Shown here: positions 1 to 6,576 of the stretch, piece by piece
Layout: each line of letters starts with the position of its first letter
How positions within the stretch are numbered: the stretch's first letter is position 1
Origin: Alistipes sp.
GTDB lineage: Bacteria; Bacteroidota; Bacteroidia; Bacteroidales; Rikenellaceae
Reading direction: 5' to 3'
NCBI GenBank assembly: GCA_017560305.1
Contig: JAFYOF010000189.1
Span: 1-10,037 of the forward strand
DNA: 10,037 bases
Notes under the pieces: generated by a model
Told to the model about the DNA's origin: nothing
What the model saw: the letters and a program-made list of their open reading frames with translations, nothing else
Database searches by the model: none
Position numbers and translations under genes: made by a program

Positions 1-114
1 GAGAATGTTACGCTCAGGAATGTGCGTTTCAACGGTGTGCGCGTCACAGAGAAAAACCTCGGTGACCACTTCGATACCAATCAGTTCATCAAAGGGCTTA
101 AGGTCGGAAGATAG
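1..114 (+). CDS. C-terminal end of an unidentified, probably secreted beta-helix-like protein (5' partial)
   Basis: Frame 1 is open from the window edge to a TAG at 112-114, giving the last 37 residues of a protein whose start lies upstream. The visible piece begins ENVTLRNVRFNGVRVT and ends IKGLKVGR. The alternating 'NVTLRNVRFNG' pattern resembles the final strands of right-handed beta-helix or other carbohydrate-active secreted proteins of Bacteroidota, but 37 residues are too few to name a family. The reading frame runs 34 bp into the 3' end of the convergent chromate-transporter gene (81-114 are shared), so the two stop codons lie inside each other's coding region. No terminator hairpin separates them. 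The frame is short and open partly by chance expectation, so the call rests on composition and on its position as the edge gene. Confidence 0.45.
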   Translation, partial: ENVTLRNVRFNGVRVTEKNLGDHFDTNQFIKGLKVGR

Positions 115-644
115 TAAATCGCAATGCCAGCCACCGCCGAGAGAACGATTAGCATAATGGGGTTTACCTTCTTGAGCGAGGCTATGAGCGCCACGCCAAA
201 CAGTGCCCAGCTCCAGCCATCGATGAAGCTCGACCCCTCGCTTGAGGCGGGCAGGAGCAGCAGCATCGCGCCCGAGAGAATCATACCCATCACCACGGGG
301 CACATAAAGACTATGACGCTCTTCATATAGGGATTATCCTTGAGTCGCATAAAGAATTGCGTGATGACAATCATCAGCGTGAGCGCAGGCAGGCAGACCG
401 ATAGGGTAGCTACCACCGAGCCCCAAAAGCCCGCTACGGTGTAGCCGACATAGGTCGCCGAGTTGATTGCGATAGGTCCTGGGGTCATCTGCGAGATGGC
501 TACGATGTTGGTGAACTCCTCGTTGGTGAGCCACGCATTCTGCAACACCACCTCGTTGTGGATGAGCGACAACATAGCATATCCTCCGCCGAAGCCGAAG
601 AAGCCAATCTTCAGGTAACTTATGAAAAGTTGCAGGTAAATCAT
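81..644 (-). CDS. Chromate transporter, short CHR subunit (second of a pair)
   Basis: A 187-residue integral membrane protein of the CHR family (TC 2.A.51). Family signatures are visible: FGFGGGYAML at residues 16-25 and TPGPIAINSATYVGY at 54-68, followed by hydrophobic segments around 76-98, 108-133, 147-157 and 161-180. Long ChrA proteins (about 400 aa) contain two homologous halves; this protein has a single half, so by family knowledge it should pair with the adjacent gene as a two-subunit transporter. Chromate efflux is the characterised activity of the family; the natural substrate in an anaerobe is not known and may be another oxyanion. The ATG at 642-644 overlaps the stop of the upstream subunit (ATGA at 641-644) and is preceded by a full AGGAGG at 652-657, so this start is well supported. 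It is the last gene of the four-gene operon and overlaps convergently with the plus-strand gene fragment at 1-114. Confidence 0.9.
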   Translation of the reverse strand: MIYLQLFISYLKIGFFGFGGGYAMLSLIHNEVVLQNAWLTNEEFTNIVAISQMTPGPIAINSATYVGYTVAGFWGSVVATLSVCLPALTLMIVITQFFMRLKDNPYMKSVIVFMCPVVMGMILSGAMLLLLPASSEGSSFIDGWSWALFGVALIASLKKVNPIMLIVLSAVAGIAIYYLPTLSPLMN

Positions 645-1183
645 CGCTCAACCTCCTTTCCTCGGCGTGCCGCCCAGAGCAGACCCGCCACAGCGGCGAT
701 GATTAACAGATAGATGGGCGAGAAGCCGAAATTCCACACAGCCAGCGCCACCGCGCCAGCCACAGCCATAGCCCACCACTTCATTCCCTTCGCCAGACCC
801 ACCACGGGCGCAAACATCAACGCCACCACCACAGGGCGCATACCCTTGAATGCGGCATCGATGATGGGGTTCTCCCTGATTTGCGAAAAGAATATGGCGA
901 CAATCAGAATTATCAGAAACGAGGGCAGCGCCACGCCCAGCAGAGCCGCCAGCGCACCTCGGTAGCCGTACATCTTGTAACCGACAAAGACCGATGCGTT
1001 GAGCGAGATAGGACCTGGTGCCGACTGCGCCAGCGTCAGCAGGTCGAAGAACTCCTGCTCCTGAATCCAATGCTTACGATGAATCACCTCACGCTCGATG
1101 ATGGGTATCATAGCATAGCCACCACCGAAGGTGAAGAGTCCAATCTTCAGGAATGAGTAGAAGAGTTCAAAAAACTTCATCAT
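641..1183 (-). CDS. Chromate transporter, short CHR subunit (first of a pair)
   Basis: A 180-residue CHR-family membrane protein, the partner of the next gene. It shows FGGGYAMIP at residues 19-27, APGPISLNASVFVGY at 55-69 and RPVVVAL at 116-122, with membrane segments near 78-100, 115-132, 136-150 and 156-171 and a basic C-terminal tail (AARRGKEVER). The two subunits share the same layout but differ clearly in sequence, as expected for an anciently split pair and not a recent tandem copy. The start overlaps the stop of the methyltransferase as ATGA at 1180-1183, indicating translational coupling; a second Met codon follows immediately. Transport of chromate or a related oxyanion is inferred from the family only. 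Confidence 0.9.
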   Translation of the reverse strand: MMKFFELFYSFLKIGLFTFGGGYAMIPIIEREVIHRKHWIQEQEFFDLLTLAQSAPGPISLNASVFVGYKMYGYRGALAALLGVALPSFLIILIVAIFFSQIRENPIIDAAFKGMRPVVVALMFAPVVGLAKGMKWWAMAVAGAVALAVWNFGFSPIYLLIIAAVAGLLWAARRGKEVER

Positions 1184-2073
1184 AGACGCGAGAATCTGCA
1201 GAATGTGCCCAACGGAAGCTCCTTGCCGTTGCGGTCGCTAAAGTACAACTCACCCGACTCCTCCTTGCCCGTATTGCCAAACGCCTGACGCAATGCCGTG
1301 CGTGAGAGCAGAGCCGACAAGCCCATCGAGTAGAGATTTAATACCAGGAAGCCCTTCTCGGGGTTGAGCAACTTTGCGCAACACTCCAGCATCTCGCCGA
1401 TATTCTCCTCCAGCACCCACTTCTCGCCGTTTGCACCACGGCCGTAGGCTGGCGGGTCAAGGATGATGCCATCGTAGAGGTTGCCTCGGCGCACCTCGCG
1501 GTTGACGAACTTCAGGGCGTCCTCCACAATCCAGCGCACACCCTCCAGGCCGCTGCGCTCCATATTCTCGCGTGACCAGGTCACCACCTGCTTCACCGAG
1601 TCCACATGGGTCACATCAGCCCCTGCGGCACGAGCCGCCAGCGTAGCGCCACCCGTGTAGGCGAAGAGGTTGAGTACCTTTGGCGTCGAGCCATCAGCCT
1701 TGAGAGCCTCAATGCGGTCATAGATGAAATTCCAGTTCGCCGCCTGCTCGGGGAAGATACCCACATGCTTGAACGAGGTCAGGCCCAGACGCATCTCCAG
1801 ACGCATCTGCTTGTAACGATACTCTACAGTCCAGCGGTCGGGCATCTCTGCCTTGCGCTGCCACTCACCACGCTCGTCGCTCTTTGATGATGAGGTGCGC
1901 ATAAACGATGCGTGCGCCAGTCGCTGCCACTCCTTCTCGGGGAGTGACTTGTGCCAGATGGCCTGTGGCTCTGGTCGGCGTGTGATGTAGCGTCCGAAGC
2001 GCTCCAATTTCTCGAAATCGCCCGAGTCGATGAGTTCGTAGTCGGGGAAGTTGGGGGTGAGTAACTGTGTCAT
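1180..2073 (-). CDS. Class I SAM-dependent methyltransferase, RlmI/RlmK-type (probable rRNA methyltransferase)
   Basis: A 297-residue Rossmann-fold methyltransferase. SAM-binding motif I is VLNLFAYTGG (residues 133-142), the acidic residue after strand 2 is D158 (HVDSV), and motif IV is ILDPPAYGRG (204-213), the DPP[AF]xG signature seen in RlmI/RlmK and related 23S rRNA methyltransferases (PF10672-like). The N-terminal 100 residues form a small beta-rich region ending in SFKHVGIFPEQAANW; I see no clear PUA domain such as E. coli RlmI has. Substrate and site are not fixed by the sequence; 23S rRNA is most likely. The ATG at 2071-2073 lies 9 nt after the U32 stop, with AAGGA in front of it, so both genes are probably on one message. 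Alternative: a generic nucleic-acid methyltransferase of unknown target. Confidence 0.85.
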   Translation of the reverse strand: MTQLLTPNFPDYELIDSGDFEKLERFGRYITRRPEPQAIWHKSLPEKEWQRLAHASFMRTSSSKSDERGEWQRKAEMPDRWTVEYRYKQMRLEMRLGLTSFKHVGIFPEQAANWNFIYDRIEALKADGSTPKVLNLFAYTGGATLAARAAGADVTHVDSVKQVVTWSRENMERSGLEGVRWIVEDALKFVNREVRRGNLYDGIILDPPAYGRGANGEKWVLEENIGEMLECCAKLLNPEKGFLVLNLYSMGLSALLSRTALRQAFGNTGKEESGELYFSDRNGKELPLGTFCRFSRL

Positions 2074-2082
2074 ATCTTGTCC

Positions 2083-3903
2083 TTATTTTTTCATTTGTGG
2101 TGAGCTGCAGTCTGTGAGCGTCATCTGACACTGCTTGCAGTCGAAGTTCAGGCGGTAGTGTGCAGCGCCGTGCTCGATGTAGAGGTTGCCACGCAACTTC
2201 GAGCCCTCCTTCAGGCATTCGCCAATCTCGCGGCGGATGCAGTACGATGCCACCATCACACGCTCGCGCGTTGTGGGCTGCAGCTCCAGCGCCGGCTCAA
2301 TCTGCTCCACGCCGTGACGACGATAGAAGCGCTCCGCCAAAGAGTTGGTCACATTCTCATACTTGGTAACCACCTGCCAGGGGTAGCGTGCCGAGCCATC
2401 GTCGGCGAGAATCTTGTGGTGTCGTGGTGCTGCGATGCGAGCCTTCAGCAGGCTCTCCAACGCCTCACGACGCATATCGCTCAGAAGTGATGCGGGTGCG
2501 AAGTTTTCGCCGCCCTCCACCGTAACATCTGTTACGGAGAATATCGTGCCGCCGCTCTTTTCAATCTGACGGCGTGCCGTGTCGCACATCTTCTGCGCAT
2601 CGTTGGCGGGCTGCAAAGTCTCCTTGCGCTCAACCATAGCCTCGATGCCCTGCTCATCCTGTACCTTCAGCGTGCAGCCCTCTGCCGAGAGTGTCAGCCA
2701 CGCCTTCACATCCACCGCGCGGCGTGTGCGGCTGCGGTCGAGCGAGAGGGTGAAACGATGGTCGTAGTTGCGGTAAATCTTTGCTCCTCGGGCGATGCCT
2801 TCGTTGCGGTTGGGGATGATTGTTGTGCCCTCCACGGCGTTTATGTTCGTGCCCTTGATGCCCTCGGCGGTGAGTATGCAGATGCCATCTCCAGCGGCAA
2901 GGTCAGCCCTCTTGTCGAGCGTGAAGCCCTGCTTTGTGATGCGCTCCACCTGACCGATGTACTCGCCTATAGCCTTTGGCGTGTCGAACGAGGCTACGCC
3001 CGCCTGCTTGCCGTGAAGCATATAGGTCGAAGCGCCGCGTGTGAAACTCTTCGCGGGGTCGGGTGTGAACTCTATTGTAGATTTTCCAGCCGATGGGCGG
3101 ATGATGTCGGTGCGTCGGGCGAGGATGTCGTCAATGCGGCGGCGGTAGTGGCTCACCACATTCTTTATGTAGCGCGCATCTTTGAGTCGGCCCTCAATCT
3201 TGAACGATGTGATTCCCGCATCCATCAGCAGCTCCAACTCGTCCGAGAGGTCCATATCTCTCACCGAGAGGAGGTGCTTGCCCGCAAGGATTGTGCGTCC
3301 CTGCTCGTCCTTGAGGTCGTAGGGGAGTCGGCAAGGCTGCGAACACTCGCCACGATTACCGCTGCGGTGTGATGTAGTGCGTGAGAGGAAGCAGCGACCG
3401 CTGTGACCCACGCATATTGCGCCGTGCACGAAGCACTCCACCTCGGCAGTTGTTGCCTGACATATCTGGCGAATCTGCTCAAGGGTGAGCGAGCGTTCAA
3501 GGATGACGCGCGCAAAGCCGCACTCCTCGAGGAACTTGACTCCCTCGGGTGTGGTGTTTCCCACCTGCGTTGAGGCGTGTATCTCTATGGGAAGGTTCAT
3601 CTCGCGGAATGCCATATCCTGCACAATCAGCGCATCCACGCCCGCGGCTATGAGCTCGTGGGCAAGAGCCTCGGCATCGCGCAACTCGCTCTCGAAGAGC
3701 AGGGTGTTGAGCGTTGCGTGCAGACGCGCACCATAGCGGTGAGCATACTCGGCAGCGCGCGCGATATCATCGATGGAGTTACCCGCAGCCTGACGCGCAC
3801 CAAAGCGCACGCCACCCATATATACGGCGTCTGCACCGTGGTCAATCGCGGCCACCGCCGCCGTCAGATCCTTCGCAGGAGAAAGTAACTCAATGTATCG
3901 CAT
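2083..3903 (-). CDS. U32 family protein, RlhA-like (probable 23S rRNA hydroxylation factor, annotated as peptidase/collagenase)
   Basis: A 606-residue protein starting MRYIELLSPAKD, the usual start of this family. The N-terminal TIM-barrel-like region carries AVYMGGVRFGAR (residues 27-38), and the U32 signature is present as ECFVHGAICVGHSGRCFLS (156-174), followed by GECSQPCRLPY (186-196). Cysteines C164, C171, C187 and C191 are candidates for the iron-sulfur ligands described in RlhA/TrhP; a further cluster C589, C592 and C599 lies at the very C-terminus. The length and long C-terminal part (DUF3656-like) fit RlhA (E. coli, about 650 aa, C2501 hydroxylation of 23S rRNA) better than the shorter TrhP. 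Family members have long been annotated as peptidases, but RNA hydroxylation is the better-supported role. It is the first gene of the minus-strand operon, with its own promoter about 20 nt upstream. Confidence 0.88.
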   Translation of the reverse strand: MRYIELLSPAKDLTAAVAAIDHGADAVYMGGVRFGARQAAGNSIDDIARAAEYAHRYGARLHATLNTLLFESELRDAEALAHELIAAGVDALIVQDMAFREMNLPIEIHASTQVGNTTPEGVKFLEECGFARVILERSLTLEQIRQICQATTAEVECFVHGAICVGHSGRCFLSRTTSHRSGNRGECSQPCRLPYDLKDEQGRTILAGKHLLSVRDMDLSDELELLMDAGITSFKIEGRLKDARYIKNVVSHYRRRIDDILARRTDIIRPSAGKSTIEFTPDPAKSFTRGASTYMLHGKQAGVASFDTPKAIGEYIGQVERITKQGFTLDKRADLAAGDGICILTAEGIKGTNINAVEGTTIIPNRNEGIARGAKIYRNYDHRFTLSLDRSRTRRAVDVKAWLTLSAEGCTLKVQDEQGIEAMVERKETLQPANDAQKMCDTARRQIEKSGGTIFSVTDVTVEGGENFAPASLLSDMRREALESLLKARIAAPRHHKILADDGSARYPWQVVTKYENVTNSLAERFYRRHGVEQIEPALELQPTTRERVMVASYCIRREIGECLKEGSKLRGNLYIEHGAAHYRLNFDCKQCQMTLTDCSSPQMKK

Positions 3904-3922
3904 CGCAACGAGATTTATTTCG

Positions 3923-3930
3923 CAAAATTA
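3923..3930 (-). promoter_or_regulatory. Bacteroidota-type -7 element for the U32 operon
   Basis: The minus strand reads TAATTTTG, a full match to TAnnTTTG, 19 nt upstream of the U32 start codon. No convincing TTTG is seen at the -33 position. A transcript starting about 7 nt downstream would have a leader of only about a dozen bases. Confidence 0.55.
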
Positions 3931-3984
3931 GTAAATACTGCCGAATATCCCCGCCTCGCACCGTAATTATTTTGACCCCAACAC

Positions 3985-4020
3985 AAAAAAAGAAGAACTT
4001 TAGTTCTTCCTTTTCTGTTT
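3985..4020 (-). terminator. Hairpin terminator, nearly bidirectional
   Basis: Perfect 7-bp arms GAAGAAC (3992-3998) and GTTCTTC (4003-4009) enclose a 4-nt loop. On the minus strand the stem is followed directly by seven T; on the plus strand by a T-rich CTTTTCTGTTTTT. It would stop minus-strand transcription arriving from the tRNA/island side ahead of the U32 promoter. Its stem and both flanks closely resemble the terminator at 6616-6653. Confidence 0.7.
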
Positions 4021-4037
4021 TTGCGTGTTGAATGTGG

Positions 4038-4070
4038 ACTCGACTGCGCTACTGCAAAGCGCAGTCGAGT
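4038..4070. repeat. 13-bp perfect inverted repeat (stem-loop) in intergenic DNA
   Basis: ACTCGACTGCGCT (4038-4050) and AGCGCAGTCGAGT (4058-4070) are perfect reverse complements around a 7-nt loop. No T-run follows on either strand, so it is not a simple intrinsic terminator. Function unknown; it may be a repeat-element palindrome or a protein-binding site. Confidence 0.85.
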
Positions 4071-4082
4071 GCTCGATATTGA

Positions 4083-4116
4083 CATTCCCCCTAAATCCCC
4101 CTTTGGTAAAGGGGGA
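4083..4116. repeat. Palindromic C/G-run intergenic repeat
   Basis: TCCCCCTTT (4096-4104) and AAAGGGGGA (4108-4116) form a 9-bp perfect stem with a 3-nt loop; a second C-run (CATTCCCCCTAAA, 4083-4095) precedes it. Short palindromes of the form CCCCCTAAATCCCCCTTT...AAAGGGGGA recur between genes in many bacteria, so this is probably a dispersed REP-like or MITE-derived repeat. Copy number in this genome cannot be seen from one window. Confidence 0.7.
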
Positions 4117-4150
4117 CTTCGCCAGGGTTCTCGCCCGAGGGTATATAAAC

Positions 4151-4185
4151 AAAAAATCCGATGGAAAAACCATCGGACCTTTTGT
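4151..4185 (-). terminator. Intrinsic terminator, probably the original terminator of tRNA-Lys
   Basis: Arms TCCGATGG (4157-4164) and CCATCGGA (4170-4177) give a perfect 8-bp stem with a 5-nt loop, followed on the minus strand by six T (4151-4156). It sits 8 nt beyond the distal copy of the tRNA-Lys 3' end (4186-4200). Before insertion of the island it would have lain directly downstream of the tRNA gene. Confidence 0.75.
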
Positions 4186-4200
4186 TGTACCCCCTCAGGG
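4186..4200. repeat. Distal direct repeat (att-like copy of the tRNA-Lys 3' end)
   Basis: TGTACCCCCTCAGGG is identical to 6655-6669. On the minus strand it corresponds to the 3' half of the T-stem, the 3' strand of the acceptor stem, the discriminator base and two more bases. What follows at 4201 onward does not resemble a tRNA body. Confidence 0.75.
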
Positions 4201-4357
4201 CGTGGCATAAACCCGCGTGTAGGCTCACACAGCAATGATTTTCAATCGATTGTTTGAAATAGGTTTGTCAATTTTGTCTATTTCGTGTCTAAGTTTCAAT
4301 ACCTATCTCAATACATAATAAAACTCCAATTGTTCAGTGCAAAATACCACATAACAG

Positions 4358-5125
4358 TTAGAATTGTGCACGACCGTGTAATGAGCCCTTAAATTGTCCA
4401 TCTGCCATTTTAACCCACGGCTCAATATCTATTGCGTTTTTCCCTTTTGGATATGAGCTAGGCATTCCTTTTGAACGAACTGAGAAAATAATATGATCCC
4501 AATTATCATCAAGGTATTCATCCCTAGAAAACTTCCATCCAGATTCGTTTAAGGGGTCTGTGAAGTCAAGAATGTAATCCGCAGGATATGTAGAATCTTT
4601 TTGTGCAGTTCCTGTAAACAAAAAATAGTTCATTATAGGCTTGAGATATGCAAGATGATCTTTGAATGGCGAATTAGGGTCACTGTTCTTTACATCTTCA
4701 CCAATGATTCCAGATAGCCTTTTCACCCAGTAATCTCTAATGATTTCATCTAATTTAACAATACTCACATTAATTCGTTTGCACACTTTCAAAAATCCAG
4801 CTCTGTGCGTATGATTAAGAAAAGCAGGATTTGCACCTCGGTGAGATTTAACAGAAATACCTAAACCATTTACATAGACATCGGCCTTACTTCCTGCAGG
4901 AGATTTGAAAGCACCAACTTGTTTAGACATAATCTCAATTTGAGAATCAGTCATTATTGATAATACTGTTCCAACAGGAAGCGAAGAACATTCGATACCA
5001 TTATTTTTAACAGATTGAACTATAACTGTTCTACCATCAATAACAACGGACTTCCCTGTATCTCGCAATTCAATAAGATGTAATTTGGCACGCATTTCAT
5101 CATATTCGCCAATGTTTTTAGCCAT
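4358..5125 (-). CDS. Type II restriction endonuclease, PD-(D/E)XK-like (specificity unassigned)
   Basis: A 255-residue protein beginning MAKNIGEYDEMRAKLHL. The probable nuclease core runs from about residue 70 to 112: FKSPAGSKADVYV (73-85) followed by GISVKSHRGANPAFLNHT (89-106). D82 and K93, with a preceding strand and S91 in the usual acidic position, fit a variant PD-(D/E)XK site; the S-[IV]-K-S-x-x-G-x-x-x-x-x-L-N-x-[TS] pattern recalls HpaII-type nucleases from memory. E6 or E10 in the N-terminal helix could complete metal binding. There is no transmembrane or second enzymatic domain, and the length is normal for a type II enzyme. It lies downstream of a cytosine-C5 methylase on the same strand, which is the main support for the restriction role. 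The recognition sequence cannot be read from the protein. A hairpin terminator (5151-5190) lies just upstream of its start, so it may be expressed separately from the methylase. Confidence 0.75.
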   Translation of the reverse strand: MAKNIGEYDEMRAKLHLIELRDTGKSVVIDGRTVIVQSVKNNGIECSSLPVGTVLSIMTDSQIEIMSKQVGAFKSPAGSKADVYVNGLGISVKSHRGANPAFLNHTHRAGFLKVCKRINVSIVKLDEIIRDYWVKRLSGIIGEDVKNSDPNSPFKDHLAYLKPIMNYFLFTGTAQKDSTYPADYILDFTDPLNESGWKFSRDEYLDDNWDHIIFSVRSKGMPSSYPKGKNAIDIEPWVKMADGQFKGSLHGRAQF

Positions 5126-5150
5126 AAACTATCTGCTTTAATATGTATAT

Positions 5151-5190
5151 AAAAAATCTTCGATTAAATATCACTATCCAGTCGAAGATT
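5151..5190 (-). terminator. Hairpin with T-run between methylase and nuclease genes
   Basis: AATCTTCGA (5155-5163) and TCGAAGATT (5182-5190) are perfect 9-bp arms (extendable by a G-T and a T-A pair) around a long loop. On the minus strand the stem runs into TTTTTT. It would terminate transcripts from the methylase and the structured intergenic segment 26 nt before the nuclease start codon. The long loop makes it weaker than a classic terminator; it could also be an operator for the nuclease gene. Confidence 0.5.
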
Positions 5191-5212
5191 CCATAAACAT
5201 ATACTTCATACT

Positions 5213-5314
5213 TTATGAAAAACATGAGCGAGGGGGTAAGAAACTGTGTCGGCAAACATAGATGACAATACCCCCACCGACCCATGTTAATACACAGATA
5301 GTGAGGACATACAT
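5213..5314 (-). CDS. Candidate small hydrophobic peptide (33 aa), unverified
   Basis: An ATG at 5312-5314 opens 33 codons to a TAA at 5213-5215. Residues 2-21 (YVLTICVLTW then VGGGIVIYVC) are uninterrupted hydrophobic or small, followed by R-H and a short polar tail with PPR, the layout of single-span type I toxin peptides. The ORF lies inside the 5248-5343 inverted repeat: the upstream arm precedes its start codon, and the complementary arm encodes the end of the membrane segment, so folding could hide the start. Against it: no good ribosome binding site at normal spacing (only AAGAAG abutting the ATG; an AGGAG lies about 35 nt upstream), and an open frame of this length can arise by chance. 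I do not recognise the peptide. Confidence 0.25.
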   Translation of the reverse strand: MYVLTICVLTWVGGGIVIYVCRHSFLPPRSCFS

Positions 5315-5343
5315 CTTCTTGTCATCTATTTAAGTTTGCCGAC
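5248..5343. repeat. Long interrupted inverted repeat; candidate structured RNA
   Basis: GTCGGCAAAC (5248-5257) pairs with GTTTGCCGAC (5334-5343), and TAGATGACAA (5259-5268) pairs with TTGTCATCTA (5319-5328): twenty perfect pairs broken only by a 1-nt against 5-nt bulge, with a 50-nt loop. In addition GGGGGTA (5232-5238) is complementary to TACCCCC (5269-5275), the first loop bases, allowing a pseudoknot. No T-run follows the stem, so it is not a terminator. It lies between methylase and nuclease with no recognised protein gene. I cannot match it to a known RNA family. Confidence 0.8.
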
Positions 5344-5418
5344 TTTAGCTCCTAAAGGTGTATGCCTAAGTTATTATATTAAAGTTTAACCTCTATTTTT
5401 CTACATTTAGTATATAGG

Positions 5419-6486
5419 TTAAAATCCTAATTCAAGTTGAGCCACTGTTCCCTTCTTCTTATATTGAGTAGGGTTTTGAAGCTCTGTAATCATATTAAAT
5501 GCTACAGCCTTAATTACAGGAACTGCAACTGAATTTCCCATTTGTTTGTAACGATGAACATTAGCAATACCTGCCGTCCAGTCATCAGGAAAACCCTGAA
5601 GACGTTCCCACTCTTTTGGGGTCATTCTTCTAAGTCCATCCCTATTATACTCACCTTTAATATGTGTTGTAGGAGTTAAATCGGTTTGACGAGTATCAAT
5701 AATCAAGTTTCGTTCTTTACCCATTCCACCACAAACTATTGCTCCTGCAACTTCATCAAGGTCGCGGATTTCGTAACCAAAACCATGACCTTTGGCTTGA
5801 TGACGAGCCTTGTGAGCCTTTATACATTCAATATACACTGTTGATAAATAATATTTGGCATCAACAGGATTTTCCTCTATTATATCACGAATAACCTTGA
5901 GTTCTGATTTAGATACTGGTAGAGGAAAATCAAAGCCCCCTCCACAATCACCTCTAAAACCAACTATATATATTCTTTCACGCATTTGAGCAAGCCCATA
6001 GTCTTTTGCATTTAGGACTTTATAAAAAACCGTATATCCAAGGTCTTTTTCTAAAGTATTAACAATAACTTCAAGTGTTTTACCTCCTCTATGATTGATT
6101 AGCCCTTTAACATTCTCTAGAAGAAATGCTTGTGGTTGTTTCTCTTTAATGATTCTTGCAACATCAAAAAATAGGGTTCCTCTTGTGTCGTCAAAACCGC
6201 CCCTTTTACCCGCAATGGAAAATGCTTGGCAAGGAAATCCAGCTAACAACACATCAAAGTCTGGCAGTTTAGTTTCATCTACTTTGGTTATATCACTTTT
6301 GGGATCATGTATATCATTTGGAAAATTCTTTCTATATGTACGACAAGCCCACTCATCTATCTCGCTTGTAAACACACATTCAGCATTGAAACCTAAGTCC
6401 TTGCAAGCCTGTTCAAAACCAAGTCGAATACCTCCTACGCCTGCAAAAAGGTCTATAAAAGTAAATTTATTACAAGTTGTATCCAT
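5419..6486 (-). CDS. DNA (cytosine-5)-methyltransferase of a type II R-M system
   Basis: A 355-residue m5C methylase with the motifs in standard order: I FIDLFAGVGG (residues 10-19), IV GFPCQAFS with catalytic C86, VI ENV (124-126), VIII QMRERIYIVG (167-176), IX RRMTPKEWERLQGFP (286-300) and X YKQMGNSVAVPV (313-324). The variable target-recognition region spans about 190-280 and includes HGFGYEI (234-240) and GGMGKERNLIID (253-264); I cannot assign a sequence from it. It transfers a methyl group from SAM to C5 of cytosine and protects the host from the nuclease encoded next on the same strand. The ATG at 6484-6486 is the first Met after an in-frame TGA two codons upstream. No Vsr mismatch endonuclease or controller protein is present. 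It has its own promoter near 6577-6607, so after transfer the methylase would be made before the nuclease. Confidence 0.95.
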   Translation of the reverse strand: MDTTCNKFTFIDLFAGVGGIRLGFEQACKDLGFNAECVFTSEIDEWACRTYRKNFPNDIHDPKSDITKVDETKLPDFDVLLAGFPCQAFSIAGKRGGFDDTRGTLFFDVARIIKEKQPQAFLLENVKGLINHRGGKTLEVIVNTLEKDLGYTVFYKVLNAKDYGLAQMRERIYIVGFRGDCGGGFDFPLPVSKSELKVIRDIIEENPVDAKYYLSTVYIECIKAHKARHQAKGHGFGYEIRDLDEVAGAIVCGGMGKERNLIIDTRQTDLTPTTHIKGEYNRDGLRRMTPKEWERLQGFPDDWTAGIANVHRYKQMGNSVAVPVIKAVAFNMITELQNPTQYKKKGTVAQLELGF

Positions 6487-6576
6487 GTGTCAGATATCCC
6501 AAATTGGTTTTTACAAATTCTCCTTTCGGTTTCGTATAGGTTTCGGCATCGCTACAAAGCACCATAAAACCTGCCT

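Noticed and set aside
2758..3372. Plus-strand frame of 204 codons
   Set aside because: Antisense shadow of the U32 gene in GC-rich DNA; no domain motif and no start signals.
4186..4235. A second or truncated tRNA gene
   Set aside because: Only the 15-bp 3' end matches tRNA-Lys; the bases beyond form no T-loop, anticodon arm or D-arm, so it is a stranded repeat copy.
4021..4257. Small plus- and minus-strand frames across the intergenic hairpins
   Set aside because: They translate palindromes and the direct repeat, lack plausible start signals and have no protein-like composition.
5248..5343. Retron msr-msd RNA
   Set aside because: The long near-perfect stem is suggestive, but there is no reverse transcriptase gene in the window and the nearby genes are a complete R-M pair.
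5248..5343. MITE with terminal inverted repeats
   Set aside because: The arms could be terminal repeats, but the flanking bases show no target-site duplication and the second internal arm pair fits an RNA hairpin better.
6487..6530. A controller (C-protein) or leader gene behind the AGGAG upstream of the methylase
   Set aside because: The first codons after the ribosome-binding-like sequence run into a TAA at once, and no helix-turn-helix frame is present.
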